64,000 nt of DNA, taken from Streptococcus mitis bv. 2 str. SK95 (lineage in GTDB: Bacteria > Bacillota > Bacilli > Lactobacillales > Streptococcaceae). Positions 44,348-54,989 of this stretch are shown here, piece by piece. Position 1 is the stretch's first letter; the number at the start of each line of letters is the position of its first letter. The DNA lies in NCBI RefSeq assembly GCF_000222705.1, contig NZ_AFUB01000055.1, forward strand, positions 31,973 to 95,972. The letters run 5' to 3'. Below the pieces are notes generated by a model. That model had not been told where the DNA came from. It searched no databases and worked only from the letters and a program-made list of their open reading frames with translations. Made by a program: the position numbers and the translations under genes.

Positions 44348-45634
44348 TTACAGGGAACTTTCGACTTGTTTGCGATAAGCTTTTGGTGATTTTCCGCACA
44401 ATTTACGGAAGACCTTGTAGAAATATCCAACATTGCTGTAACCAACAGCATAGCAAACATCTTCAATACTATCATTGGTTGAAAGCAAGAGCTGTTGCGC
44501 CGCCTTGATGCGCTGTTTGTTGAGCAATTCTGCGAAGGTTGAGTTGGTTTCTCGCTTGATTAACTGACCGAGGTAGACAGGGTTGATAAAGAGATCTTTG
44601 CTGATATCCTTAAGTGATAACTCTTTTTGATAATCACGGCCGATAACCTCTAGAACACTCACCACGTTTTCATTCATGCGGTACTGGCCAAAGAACTTAG
44701 TCAAGGTTTCTTTGATGTAGGCAACCAATTCTTCAAAAGAGTTAATAGCATGGATGGCTTTGACAATCTCGGTCATATCATCCGCTTTTAAGTGCTCAAA
44801 CAAGTGGAAGACATCCATGACAAACTGGGTGAAGAGCTGTTTGGTGATAGCCACGCGCGGTGTGTTCTCTAAGACAACCTTCTCCAGCAGGGTTAATTCC
44901 TCGATGATTTGATTGATATTCCCTTGGATAATCACCCGATAAATCGGCTCGTAATAAGCAAACAAACTCTCGGATTTTTCTAGATTAACTGAACCGTAGA
45001 AAAGGGCTTTTTCTGCGTTGATCTTCCATTTTTCAAAGGCTTGTTGGTAGGGCGCTTCAAAAGGCGTTACTACGATTCCATCTAGTGGTTGATCAGAGAT
45101 AAAAATCTGCCAGTCTTGACCTAAAACATAGTAAGGAATAGTGAAGGAGCCTTGCTTTTCCTTGGAAAGACCTATCCACCAGTTGTCTTTACCCGCTAAG
45201 AAGTTGATAAAGCCCTCTTCATCCAATTCTTGGCTGAGAGTTTGGCTTTGCTCCACCTTTTCCTGAAGCTGTCTCGCAATTTTTTCTAATAGATGACTCA
45301 ACTCCACCTTATCCACTGGCTTCACCAGATAATCCACGACACTAAGGTTCATGGCTTTTTTGACGTAATCAAACTCCTGATAACCAGACAGCAAGATATA
45401 ATAGGTATCTGGAAGCAGCTCCTTCATTTCCTTAATCATCTCAAGCCCTGTCTTATCTGGCATATTGACATCGGAAATGATCACATCTACTGGATTTTCC
45501 TTGACATAGTCTAAAGCATCATCAGCGTGATTAGCTGTTGCGACGACTTGCATATCCCATTTTTCAAAGGGGATTAATCGCTTGAGCCCCTCTGTCACCA
45601 TATACTCGTCGTCTACTAATAAAACTTTATACAT
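44348..45634 (-). CDS. YesN-type response regulator (receiver + AraC HTH)
   Basis: 428 residues. Receiver domain 1-~120 with acidic pair Asp8/Asp9 and phosphoacceptor Asp55 (ISDVNMPD), a long central linker, and a C-terminal AraC-type double HTH (~325-425; LFINPVYLGQLIKRETN, YAVGYSNVGYFYKVF). Thirteen bp downstream of the YesM-like kinase. In pneumococcus the orthologous pair (TCS07) has been linked to glycan/sugar utilisation, from memory. Confidence 0.92.
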   Translation of the reverse strand: MYKVLLVDDEYMVTEGLKRLIPFEKWDMQVVATANHADDALDYVKENPVDVIISDVNMPDKTGLEMIKEMKELLPDTYYILLSGYQEFDYVKKAMNLSVVDYLVKPVDKVELSHLLEKIARQLQEKVEQSQTLSQELDEEGFINFLAGKDNWWIGLSKEKQGSFTIPYYVLGQDWQIFISDQPLDGIVVTPFEAPYQQAFEKWKINAEKALFYGSVNLEKSESLFAYYEPIYRVIIQGNINQIIEELTLLEKVVLENTPRVAITKQLFTQFVMDVFHLFEHLKADDMTEIVKAIHAINSFEELVAYIKETLTKFFGQYRMNENVVSVLEVIGRDYQKELSLKDISKDLFINPVYLGQLIKRETNSTFAELLNKQRIKAAQQLLLSTNDSIEDVCYAVGYSNVGYFYKVFRKLCGKSPKAYRKQVESSL

Positions 45635-45646
45635 TTCCCTTCCTTT

Positions 45647-47317
45647 CTATTCATTTTGAATAGTAATACGGTAACGAACACCTTCTTGCTCAGCTGACTC
45701 TACACTAATTTGGTAGCGATCCCCAAAATAGAGGACAAAGCGTTCGTGTACATTGACTATTCCGATTGACTGTCGCTCTCCGCTATAGCTTGCTTCGTGC
45801 TCAAAACTTCTCTGAGTTAGTTTTTCTTGCAAGCTAGCTAGTTTCTCAGCAGTCATCCCGCGACCATTGTCTACTACTAGGATTTCAACAAAACCTTGGC
45901 CCTTCAAGACCTTGATGCTGATGACATTATCTGTTCGACGGTGGTCAATACCGTGGGCAAAGTAGTTTTCGACCAATGGTTGGAGCGTAAACTTGGGAAT
46001 CTTCATATTTTCTAATTCGGGTGCGATCTTAAAACCATAGGCAACTGACTTTGGATAACGCACCATACAGAGATAGCTGTATTTGCGACAAAATTCTAAT
46101 TCTTGCTTCAGCGTCGTTTCCCGCTCGTCGGAGATATTATTGCGTAGTAAACTGCTAAATTCATAGATAATATCCGCCAGTTCATCTTGGCTTTCCATGA
46201 CGGCATACATGCGCAGAAACTCTAAAGTATTGTACATAAAGTGAGGATTGATTTGAGCTTGTAAGGCCCGCATATTGGCATCTTTCTGACTGAGCTCCAG
46301 CTGATAGATATCATGGATATTTTTTTCCAGTCGATCCAACATATCATTGGTTGTTTCTGCAATGAGGAGCAATTCCTGATCTTTTTCAGAAGTATCGATC
46401 CGAAGGCCCTCTTCTCCTTGGGCAATAACCTCAATAGACTCCACCAAATCCACAACCTGCCTTTGGTAATTGGAGAAGGTCTGCCTCAAGGTCACATATA
46501 AAATAATAATAAAGAGACCACTCAAACCAACAATGACAGCGGAACTAGTTAAAGTCCCAGTAAGAACAAAATTCTTTGGAACTGCTGATTGGACTTGATA
46601 GCCATGTGATGTCAAACCAACAATCCAATTTTCCCGTTCAGCTACTACATTTTCCCCTATATGAAACAATTCAGTATCAAAAGGGGAGGTGATCGTCACG
46701 GCCACAGGAATCAGACCGCGAGTATTATCAATTGCTTGGTAAAGTACATCTTGCGATAAAGAAATGTAAATAACACCTAGAGACTGATCGGAGTTAGGAT
46801 CGAGTACTGGTATGGCAAAACTATTGGCTGCTGGTTTGAAATCCTCAGCAAGAATTTTCTCCCCGCTACGTTTCTCTCTAGTAGAAACGTAGACTTCCTT
46901 GTAGTCTTGCAAAACAATTGCAACACCTGTCACAAAGTCATTTCTTACATACAAATCATCAATGTTTTCATACAAGGATACTGAGACATAGGGAGACGCT
47001 TTACGTTGCAACAGCCAGTAAAAATAATCCGATGTACTCAGACTAAAATACTTGTAAATCCCCTCTATCCGTGCTCGATTTTCAACCAGTTCCTGCGCTA
47101 GCTGAGTCGACTCCCTGTGGTAATATTCAATCTCACTCACTGTCCGAGTCGTTACACGTTGAGCTACTCGCTGGGCTTCTTTTTCACGGGAACTCCAGTC
47201 AGCATAGGAGAGCATGACCGCAAAACTTGCAATGATGACAATCATCACCAAGGTATAGATGCGCAAGAGCGAGTGGAGCCAGAACGGCTTCATTTTATTT
47301 TGTCGCCAATTTTTCAT
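45647..47317 (-). CDS. YesM-type sensor histidine kinase
   Basis: 556-residue membrane kinase from MKNWRQNKMKPFW. Helix 1 (~15-35), an extracellular dCACHE-like sensor region (~40-255), helix 2 (~260-280), HAMP, His_kinase domain with NPHFMYNTLEFLR (phospho-His) and an HATPase domain with VVDNGRGM. I start it at 47315-47317, overlapping the YesL gene by 23 bp; alternatives are the ATG at 47293 or at 47329. Partner is the adjacent YesN-type regulator. Confidence 0.9.
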   Translation of the reverse strand: MKNWRQNKMKPFWLHSLLRIYTLVMIVIIASFAVMLSYADWSSREKEAQRVAQRVTTRTVSEIEYYHRESTQLAQELVENRARIEGIYKYFSLSTSDYFYWLLQRKASPYVSVSLYENIDDLYVRNDFVTGVAIVLQDYKEVYVSTREKRSGEKILAEDFKPAANSFAIPVLDPNSDQSLGVIYISLSQDVLYQAIDNTRGLIPVAVTITSPFDTELFHIGENVVAERENWIVGLTSHGYQVQSAVPKNFVLTGTLTSSAVIVGLSGLFIIILYVTLRQTFSNYQRQVVDLVESIEVIAQGEEGLRIDTSEKDQELLLIAETTNDMLDRLEKNIHDIYQLELSQKDANMRALQAQINPHFMYNTLEFLRMYAVMESQDELADIIYEFSSLLRNNISDERETTLKQELEFCRKYSYLCMVRYPKSVAYGFKIAPELENMKIPKFTLQPLVENYFAHGIDHRRTDNVISIKVLKGQGFVEILVVDNGRGMTAEKLASLQEKLTQRSFEHEASYSGERQSIGIVNVHERFVLYFGDRYQISVESAEQEGVRYRITIQNE

Positions 47318-47909
47318 GGATACTTTCATATACAGGTTCCAACATATCACTGATAAAGAAATGCCACATCCCAATTCCTACGAAGGAAAGCAAGGCGGGC
47401 ATATAGTAACCAATTCCTACAAGGAGAGCTGACCCGAGTAAAACCTTGGCAATCGCAGGTAAGCTCATGAAAATCCCGATAAGGGACAGTTTCAAAGTGT
47501 TTTGGTAGGATAAATCAAAGTACACCTGAAGTTTCAAGGAAACAGTGTAGGCTAGAAAGACAAGAGCAACTACAAGGACATTGAGAAAGGTTGCCAAGAG
47601 GTGGAAGATAGTCTGATGAGGCAATTGAACCAAAAGGTACAAACCATAGACTAAGACTAGATCTACAAGTACAAAACTATAGAAAGCTAGGTTACTCTTG
47701 ACAAAGTTACTCTTATACAATTCCCAAGCTTCTTTCAAACTATAAGCTTGATAAGTATAACCGTGCTCCGCATATAAACTCATAAGGGTTGCGCTAGCTG
47801 GTGCCAAACCAAAAACTACACCTCCTGCTAGTGTCAATAACCAGAAAAAAGCCGTCGCAATCATTCCTAAAAAGAAACGATTAAAGACGAATTCTAGAAA
47901 CTTTCCCAT
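47295..47909 (-). CDS. YesL family (DUF624) membrane protein
   Basis: 204 residues with five or so membrane helices. The N-terminus GKFLEFVFNRFFLGMIATAFFWLLTL is typical of YesL. Such genes usually neighbour YesMN two-component systems and sugar transport genes. Its 3' end overlaps the kinase gene, so this is the first gene of the YesL-YesM-YesN operon. Confidence 0.88.
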   Translation of the reverse strand: MGKFLEFVFNRFFLGMIATAFFWLLTLAGGVVFGLAPASATLMSLYAEHGYTYQAYSLKEAWELYKSNFVKSNLAFYSFVLVDLVLVYGLYLLVQLPHQTIFHLLATFLNVLVVALVFLAYTVSLKLQVYFDLSYQNTLKLSLIGIFMSLPAIAKVLLGSALLVGIGYYMPALLSFVGIGMWHFFISDMLEPVYESIHEKLATK

Positions 47910-48042
47910 AATATCCTCCTTAAAACAACTATGTAACTATTATATCATATTTCAAACGTTTTCAAAAACATAGAGCACCCATTTACAATCCTCTAAAAGC
48001 GTGATACAATTGATTTTGACAGTTTTATATAAGGAGATTCTC

Positions 48043-48612
48043 ATGAAGAAAAATATCTTAACTACCCTCTTAGCCGTCGTTCTCTACTTCCTCTGTCTAG
48101 GAATCGGAGTAGTACTTGGACACTTGGTGGATTCAACGGGCAATATGTTCTATGCGCCTGCCTTTTCTGCCCTTGTCGGGGGTAGCGTCTACATGTTTCT
48201 TTTGGCAAAGGTTCCTCGTTTTGGAGCGATTACCACTCTCGGACTCTTTATGGCTCTCTTTTTTCTAGCTAGTAAACACGGCGCTGGCGCTTTTCTACCA
48301 GCTATCGCCTGTGGTCTTGCAGCAGATGCTATCGCTCGCCTCGGCAACTATAAAGATCGAATTAAAAACACCCTCTCCTTCCTCGTCTTTGCTTTTAGTA
48401 CAAGTGGCCCTATCTTCCTCATGTGGATCCGTCCCAAAGCTTACGTGGCTACCTTACTCGCTCGTGGAAAATCCCAAGAATACATTGACCGTATCATGGT
48501 CGCTCCAGAGTTGGACAAAATCCTTCTCTTTGTCGCAAGCATTCTCCTTGGTGCCTTGATTGGGGCTTTGGTTGGGCAAGCTATTAGTAAAAAGTTTGCA
48601 AACAAAATCTAA
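48043..48612 (+). CDS. ECF transporter substrate-binding (S) component, MptD/Trep_Strep family
   Basis: 189-residue integral membrane protein with about six helices, starting MKKNILTTLLAVVLYFLC after AAGGAGATTCTC. The composition and the conserved YAPAFSALVGGSVYMFLLAKVP segment match the Trep_Strep family of predicted energy-coupling-factor S components. It would use a shared EcfAAT module encoded elsewhere. Substrate unknown. Divergent from yesL. Confidence 0.82.
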   Translation: MKKNILTTLLAVVLYFLCLGIGVVLGHLVDSTGNMFYAPAFSALVGGSVYMFLLAKVPRFGAITTLGLFMALFFLASKHGAGAFLPAIACGLAADAIARLGNYKDRIKNTLSFLVFAFSTSGPIFLMWIRPKAYVATLLARGKSQEYIDRIMVAPELDKILLFVASILLGALIGALVGQAISKKFANKI

Positions 48613-48616
48613 TCAC

Positions 48617-48643
48617 TAAAAAAGAGCCCTTCGGCTCTTTTTA
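48617..48643. terminator. terminator between S component and metI
   Basis: AAAAGAGCC-CTTC-GGCTCTTTTT hairpin between convergent genes. Confidence 0.75.
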
Positions 48644-49333
48644 TTTATGACTTAATTTCTTAGTCAAGAAATCTCCCAAGAACTGGATCGTAAAGATAAT
48701 CAAGATGATAATGATGGTTGCTAGAACTGTCACATCGTGATTGAAACGGTTAAAGCCATAAGCGATGGCTACGTTACCAATACCACCAGCTCCGACCGCA
48801 CCAGCCATAGCTGTTTCACCGACTAGTGAAATCAAGGTCACAGTCGTCACACGAATCAAATCTGGAAGACCTTCCGATAGATAAACCCCCACGATATCCC
48901 AGAAAGTCGCTCCACTAGCCTGCGCCGCTTCAATGACACCGCCATCTAGCTCAGCCAAGACGACCTGCACCTGACGGGCAAAGAAGGCAAAGACTGCAAA
49001 AGAAAGTGGCACAAGAGCTGCATTTGGACCAATACTAGTCTTCACAATCAAGTGAGAAAGTGGTGACAAGATAGCCAAAAGGATGATAAAGGGAACCGCA
49101 CGGAAAATAGAGGTAATCTTGTCTAAAATCCAGAAAACGACCTTGTTCTCCAAGACACCGCCTGGCGCTGTCAAGACGAGGAAGAGACCTGCCACCAGCC
49201 CCAGGAACCCTCCGATGATGAAGGAAAGAACTGTCATATAAAGAGTTAGGTAGATGGCTGTTCCCCAGCCTGCTTGACCAGCCCAGCCCATTTTATAGAC
49301 ATTTGGTAAGTAAGTTTGAATAAACTCTGTCAT
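48641..49333 (-). CDS. metI: methionine ABC transporter permease
   Basis: 230-residue MetI-type permease with five or six helices and the EAA-loop motif EAAQASGATFWDIVGVYL near residues 125-142. It forms the D/L-methionine importer with MetN and MetQ. One base separates it from metN. Confidence 0.94.
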   Translation of the reverse strand: MTEFIQTYLPNVYKMGWAGQAGWGTAIYLTLYMTVLSFIIGGFLGLVAGLFLVLTAPGGVLENKVVFWILDKITSIFRAVPFIILLAILSPLSHLIVKTSIGPNAALVPLSFAVFAFFARQVQVVLAELDGGVIEAAQASGATFWDIVGVYLSEGLPDLIRVTTVTLISLVGETAMAGAVGAGGIGNVAIAYGFNRFNHDVTVLATIIIILIIFTIQFLGDFLTKKLSHK

Positions 49334-49334
49334 T

Positions 49335-50396
49335 TTACTGTCCTCCCTTCAATACTTTTAACTGTACGCCAGCTTGGCGGATAGCTTCTTGAGCACCTGC
49401 TAGCGCTGCTTTTTCTCCTGACAAGACCACAACCAATTCTCCAACGGGAGTGCCATCGAGAATTTCGATATTTCCATAAAGGATATTAGCTGTTACTTGG
49501 TAATGCTTGTACAATTCATTCAAAAGTGGCTCGTCTGTCGAAGCCCCTGCATACTTGAGCTGTACTAAGATACTGTTCTCAGATAAGTGCTCTACGATTT
49601 CTTGCTTCTCAATCTTGACCATGGCTTCATCAATACCTGTAGCTGTTGAGATAAAGTCCTGGGTCAAAGGTTGTTTAGGGTCTGAGAAGATTTCAAGGAC
49701 ACTGCCCTCTTCAATCAAATGCCCATCCTGCATAACTGCCACACGGTTGGCAATGTCTTTGACAATCTGCATTTCATGCGTAATCAAGACAACTGTCAAT
49801 CCTAATTTTTGGTTCAAATCTTGCAACAAGGCTAGAATTTGCTTGGTTGTCTTAGGGTCGAGGGCAGACGTTGACTCATCTGAAATCAAGATTTTCGGAT
49901 CATTTGCCAAGGCACGCGCAATAGCTACACGCTGTTTTTGCCCTCCAGATAGTTGTGAAGGGTAGTTTTCAGCACGATCCGCCAAGCCAACTAAATCCAA
50001 CAACTTAGCAACTTTTGCTTTCTTTTCTTCCTTGCTGAGTCCAGAGTGCTTAAGGGCAAAGGCTACATTTTCCTCTGCTGTCTTTTGACTCATCAGATTG
50101 AAATGCTGGAAAATCATCCCAATGTCTTGACGCTTACGACGCAACTGCTCTGCAGTCAAGGTCACCTTGCCATCAAAAATCACATCGTTATCAATGGTAA
50201 TTTTCCCAGCAGATGGCTTTTGCAAGAGGTTAATCACCCGTACAAGGGTTGATTTCCCTGCTCCAGAATATCCAACGATTCCGTAGATATCCCCTTCTTG
50301 GATGTGAATGGTCACATCCTTGACCGCTGTGATGGTTCTCTTCTTCTGATGAAAAGTCACATCGATCTGATCTAACCTAATAATATCTCTACTCAT
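49335..50396 (-). CDS. metN: methionine ABC transporter ATP-binding protein
   Basis: 353-residue ATPase: Walker [10 protein letters not shown], signature LSGGQKQR, Walker B ILISDEST, and a C-terminal NIL regulatory domain (~275-350) that binds methionine for transinhibition. It overlaps the M20 peptidase gene by 8 bp. Confidence 0.95.
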   Translation of the reverse strand: MSRDIIRLDQIDVTFHQKKRTITAVKDVTIHIQEGDIYGIVGYSGAGKSTLVRVINLLQKPSAGKITIDNDVIFDGKVTLTAEQLRRKRQDIGMIFQHFNLMSQKTAEENVAFALKHSGLSKEEKKAKVAKLLDLVGLADRAENYPSQLSGGQKQRVAIARALANDPKILISDESTSALDPKTTKQILALLQDLNQKLGLTVVLITHEMQIVKDIANRVAVMQDGHLIEEGSVLEIFSDPKQPLTQDFISTATGIDEAMVKIEKQEIVEHLSENSILVQLKYAGASTDEPLLNELYKHYQVTANILYGNIEILDGTPVGELVVVLSGEKAALAGAQEAIRQAGVQLKVLKGGQ

Positions 50397-51762
50397 AGCT
50401 TCTAATCAGCTCCTCTACTAATTCAATATGGGTGTAGTAATCTGCGATTCGCACGTTTTCATCTCCACCGTGGTCTCGGCTATTGGCATTCCCTAGACCA
50501 AAGGCCACCATGGGTACCTCTAGGGCATCAAAGACCGTATGCATAGGTCCTGTCCCCGCCGTTGTTGGCAAGACTGATACCCCCTGTGGATAGAATTTCT
50601 TGGCCAACTCGATCACATTGAGAATGGCTGGCGCGCTCATATCGCTTCGATAGCTCATCTCTCCCAAGGTATAGTATAATTCTACCTTATCAAAGCCATT
50701 TTTGTCTAGCTGTTTCCGAATTTTTTCCAGGACATCATGCGGTTCTAGGCCAGGAACCAAACGAATCTCTAACTTGGCACTAGCTTCTGCTGGCAAAATA
50801 GTCTTAACACCCTGACCTTGATAGCCAGACTGGATTCCTTCTATATTGAGTGCAGGTTCAAAAAAGAATCGTTTGAGAAAGGCAGCGCGGTCCTCTTGTA
50901 AGAGAGGCAATTCCAAGCCGTAAATGCGACTGATTTCCTCAGGATTGCGTTGGGCGTAGGTATCTACCAAGGCTAGTTCTCGTTCATTCGGCTCTTGAAC
51001 ATCCTCGTACAAGCCTTCTACTAAGATACGGCCATCAGCAGCTCGCAGACTACTTAAGGCCTGGATAAGATACCATGGTGCTGACTCCACGACACCACCA
51101 TAACTCGAGTGGATATCTACATCCGCACTTTTCACCTTGGCATCAAAGGTCACGATTCCCTTGTTTCCACCAGAAATCTCTAACTGCTCCAAGGCGTTCT
51201 TTGTACCTTGTTCCCATACCAGCAAATCCGCCCCACGAAGTTTGTCTGCGTGTTTCTCTAAATACTTATCTAGATCCATGGAAGCAGACTCCTCTGCCCC
51301 TTCCATGATAAAACTAATATTGACAGGTAGGTCATCATGGTGTTGCATGTATTTTCTCAAAGCGCTCAAACGAGCCGTGATATGCCCCTTGTCGTCGTCA
51401 ACCCCACGTCCATACATAAAGCCATTTCGCACAGAAAGGGTAAAAGGATCCTCTGTCCACACCTGGTCACCATCCGCTGGCACGGTGTCATAGTGGTTAT
51501 AGAAGATCAAGGTCTTAGCATCTGGACGCGAACTCTTGAAATGCGTCATGACAAAGGGAGCCGTATAAGTCTCATCAATCTCCACTTCAGCCCCTACACG
51601 CTTAAAAATCTCACCCAGATAGTTTGCGACTTCCTTAAGTCCAACCTGCTGGGCAAAGACTGATTTCTTGGAAATTAAGGTGCGCAAGACTTCAAAATAA
51701 TGTTGAGCTACATGATCCTTCTCAAATTTTTCAATCTGCTCTTGTTCGCTGGAAAAAACCAT
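50389..51762 (-). CDS. M20 family metallopeptidase (dipeptidase)
   Basis: 457-residue zinc peptidase. Metal-site motifs are [20 protein letters not shown] and catalytic EGAEESAS; a dimerisation domain is inserted in the middle ([11 protein letters not shown]), and the C-terminus carries [17 protein letters not shown]. Sitting between metQ and metN, it probably hydrolyses methionine-containing dipeptides or N-acyl-methionine. This placement is standard in streptococci. Confidence 0.88.
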   Translation of the reverse strand: MVFSSEQEQIEKFEKDHVAQHYFEVLRTLISKKSVFAQQVGLKEVANYLGEIFKRVGAEVEIDETYTAPFVMTHFKSSRPDAKTLIFYNHYDTVPADGDQVWTEDPFTLSVRNGFMYGRGVDDDKGHITARLSALRKYMQHHDDLPVNISFIMEGAEESASMDLDKYLEKHADKLRGADLLVWEQGTKNALEQLEISGGNKGIVTFDAKVKSADVDIHSSYGGVVESAPWYLIQALSSLRAADGRILVEGLYEDVQEPNERELALVDTYAQRNPEEISRIYGLELPLLQEDRAAFLKRFFFEPALNIEGIQSGYQGQGVKTILPAEASAKLEIRLVPGLEPHDVLEKIRKQLDKNGFDKVELYYTLGEMSYRSDMSAPAILNVIELAKKFYPQGVSVLPTTAGTGPMHTVFDALEVPMVAFGLGNANSRDHGGDENVRIADYYTHIELVEELIRSYE

Positions 51763-51880
51763 TTTCTCTCTCTTTCTACTACATACTTGTGTCCTTGGAA
51801 CAACCCCAAGTGCCTCTTTAAAATCAACTCTCTATACAAAAGTAAGAGGTGGAAACTCTCTCCCACCTCCCTGTGTCTTA

Positions 51881-52735
51881 TTACCAAACTGGTTGGTCCA
51901 AACCGTCTGATGTTTCTTCGATAACTTTTTTCACTTCATCAGTGTGGTAAGCCGCGATAATTTTCTTGATGGCATCAGCCTTAGGTGATGATTCCCAATC
52001 TTTTTTCGCAACGATGATGTTGTACCATTGTTTTGAGTTTTCATCAGCTTGTTCTTTGAAGAGTGCTTTTTTGTAGTCCAATTTTGCTTCTGTAACGAAG
52101 GTATTGTTTACAACGGCAGCATCAACTGATGACAATGAACGAGCCGTTTGGCTAGCGTCCAATTCAGTAATCTTCAAGTTCTTTGGATTTTCTTTGATGT
52201 TTGCGATAGTAGCAAGTTCAGTTCCAGAAACATCCAATTTGATCAAACCAGCTGATTGAAGCAAGTAAAGCGCACGGCTTTCGTTTGTAGCATCGTTTGG
52301 CACAGCGATTTCGCCCTTATCTGGGATTTCTTCCACTTTCGTGTACTTGTTTTCTTCCCCATTTTTACCTGAGTAAAGGCGGATTGGTGAGATGTACGTA
52401 TCTGCAATCGCTACAAGGTCTTTCCCGTTTTCTTTGTTCCAGTTGTTCAAGAAGTTGTAGTGTTGGAAAGCGTTCAAGTCTACTTCGCCATCAGCAGTTG
52501 CCTTGTTTGGTTGAGAGTAGTCAGTGAACTCTGTGAATTCCAATTTAATACCATCTTTTTTAACCAATTCTTGGATTTTATCCCAACGTTTTTCTTCAGA
52601 ACCGCTACGGTTAACTGTTGCAATTTTGACAACTGTTTCGTTGTCTGCTTTCTTTTCTGAATTTCCGCAAGCTGCAAGAGTCAAACCTGCGACTGTAGCA
52701 AGAGCTGCTACACCGAGCCATTTTTTAATTTTCAT
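51881..52735 (-). CDS. metQ: methionine-binding lipoprotein MetQ
   Basis: 284-residue NlpA-family solute-binding lipoprotein. Signal peptide MKIKKWLGVAALATVAGLTLAAC with the lipobox Cys at 23; typical NlpA motifs include the AFQHYNFLNNW region. The start at 52733-52735 follows AAAGGAG. First gene of metQ-M20 peptidase-metN-metI. A MET-box palindrome at 52819-52835 in its upstream region indicates MetR/MtaR regulation. Confidence 0.95.
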   Translation of the reverse strand: MKIKKWLGVAALATVAGLTLAACGNSEKKADNETVVKIATVNRSGSEEKRWDKIQELVKKDGIKLEFTEFTDYSQPNKATADGEVDLNAFQHYNFLNNWNKENGKDLVAIADTYISPIRLYSGKNGEENKYTKVEEIPDKGEIAVPNDATNESRALYLLQSAGLIKLDVSGTELATIANIKENPKNLKITELDASQTARSLSSVDAAVVNNTFVTEAKLDYKKALFKEQADENSKQWYNIIVAKKDWESSPKADAIKKIIAAYHTDEVKKVIEETSDGLDQPVW

Positions 52736-52818
52736 GATTCTTTCTCCTTTAAAAATAATACCGTAATAGTATCTCATACTTTATTTGATTTAGCAAATTG
52801 TTATTAGATAGGCAGACA

Positions 52819-52835
52819 TATAGTTTGAAACTATA
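52819..52835. promoter_or_regulatory. MET-box (MetR/MtaR operator)
   Basis: TATAGTTTGAAACTATA is a perfect match to the streptococcal MET-box consensus TATAGTTTnAAACTATA bound by the LysR-type methionine regulator. Located ~85 bp upstream of metQ. Confidence 0.85.
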
Positions 52836-52849
52836 TATCCAAAAATTGA

Positions 52850-52883
52850 GAAATCATCCGCCTTTCTCAGATTGGATGATTTC
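52850..52883 (-). terminator. terminator after the amino-acid binding protein gene
   Basis: GAAATCATCC-14 nt-GGATGATTTC hairpin followed by TCAATTTTT on the minus strand. Confidence 0.75.
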
Positions 52884-52889
52884 ATACGA

Positions 52890-53768
<879 letters not shown>

Positions 53769-53793
53769 TTAACAGAAAATATTTTTTTTCGCC

Positions 53794-53822
53794 ATTATAT
53801 GATACCTATCTCGGTGATAGGT
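53794..53822 (-). promoter_or_regulatory. promoter of the binding-protein gene with palindromic operator
   Basis: Minus-strand -10 TATAAT (53794-53799). The -35 position falls inside the palindrome ACCTATC-tcggt-GATAGGT (53804-53822). This is a likely repressor or activator site; the regulator is unidentified, with the cysteine regulators of streptococci a possibility. Confidence 0.5.
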
Positions 53823-53837
53823 TTTTCTTATAGCTGA

Positions 53838-54161
53838 TTAAAAGACCAGACGCAAGACTGCAATCAAGACAACTCCAAAGAGAACTGTGCCGACTAAATT
53901 GCGATAGCGAAAGGCTACCCAAGCCGTTGGAAAGACTGCTAAAAAGTCTAGCCATTTGATTTGAGGAAAGCTTCCAACCTTACCTGTCACCACGCTTGAA
54001 AGGATCAAGGCAAAGATAATGGAAACAGGTAAAAACTTCAAAAAACGCTCAACGATAGCTGGCAAACCCTTGTACTTAACCAAGATGAAAGGAATCATAC
54101 GAGGAATCCAAGTCACCAATCCTGAGAAAACTACAGCTAATAAAAGATACTTACTGACCAT
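53838..54161 (-). CDS. azlD: branched-chain amino acid exporter small subunit AzlD
   Basis: 107-residue, four-helix membrane protein starting MVSKYLLLAVVFSGLVTWIPRMIPF, the AzlD family signature. With AzlC it forms a two-component exporter of branched-chain or related amino acids. Overlaps azlC by 11 bp. Confidence 0.88.
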   Translation of the reverse strand: MVSKYLLLAVVFSGLVTWIPRMIPFILVKYKGLPAIVERFLKFLPVSIIFALILSSVVTGKVGSFPQIKWLDFLAVFPTAWVAFRYRNLVGTVLFGVVLIAVLRLVF

Positions 54162-54846
54162 CTAAAACCACCCCCATCGTACAACCAAGTAGTGTTGCAA
54201 ATAGAACAGCCAGCGACTGGGACACCACTGTCAAGAGGAAAAAGAAAGACACCGCAACAACTGCTAGGATCAGCAGCAGATTGCGGCCAGGAACCCGTCT
54301 TTGCATAATCTGAAATTGCGAAGTAAAAATCCCGATAAACATCCCAACAAGTGCAAAGTCTAATCCAAAGACCTCAGGATTTGGAAGAAGGCCACCTAAA
54401 GCAGTTCCGACTACTGTCCCCACAAACCAAGCTACATAACTGTTGAGATTGTTCCCATGCATCCACATAGGATTGACCTTGTCTGTATGGGCTAATTCTC
54501 CCATCAAAACCCCGTAAGTCTCATCTGTCAAGAGGCTCGACATCCCGATATTTTGCCAGATACTAGTATGACGGAAATAGGTCGATGCATGCAAGCTCAG
54601 CAAAAAGAGTCGCAAGTTGATCAAAAAGACCGTCATAGCAATAGCTGCCACAGGCGCTTGTACCGCAATCAGTGCCAACATGGCAAACTGGGCGCTCCCA
54701 GCATAAACAAAGAGGCTCATCAAGCCCATCTCAACAGGTGTCACATAGGGCGCGCCAATAATCCCACAAGCCAGGCCAATGCTGACATAGCCAAGGGCAG
54801 TCGGCATGGCTGCCTGTACACCTTCCCAAAATCCTTTTTCTTTCAT
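54151..54846 (-). CDS. azlC: branched-chain amino acid exporter large subunit AzlC
   Basis: 231-residue membrane protein with about six to seven helices and the AzlC signature AMPTALGYVSIGLACGIIG near the N-terminus. Translationally coupled to azlD. Confidence 0.9.
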   Translation of the reverse strand: MKEKGFWEGVQAAMPTALGYVSIGLACGIIGAPYVTPVEMGLMSLFVYAGSAQFAMLALIAVQAPVAAIAMTVFLINLRLFLLSLHASTYFRHTSIWQNIGMSSLLTDETYGVLMGELAHTDKVNPMWMHGNNLNSYVAWFVGTVVGTALGGLLPNPEVFGLDFALVGMFIGIFTSQFQIMQRRVPGRNLLLILAVVAVSFFFLLTVVSQSLAVLFATLLGCTMGVVLDGQ

Positions 54847-54989
54847 CTCTCTCCTCTTATTCTCTTCCTTTGAGGCTGTTCATGGTCATAGCCACAGCAA
54901 GGAATATTATAACACATTCAAAGAAGAGAAAAAAGTTTAGAGTTTGAAACTTAGAGCTAGTAAAAAATGCTGAAATCCCATGAGTGTTA

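Noticed and set aside
47295-47374. Histidine kinase start at 47372-47374
   Set aside because: The first 19 codons overlap the YesL gene deeply and have no family resemblance; MKNWRQNK matches remembered orthologues.
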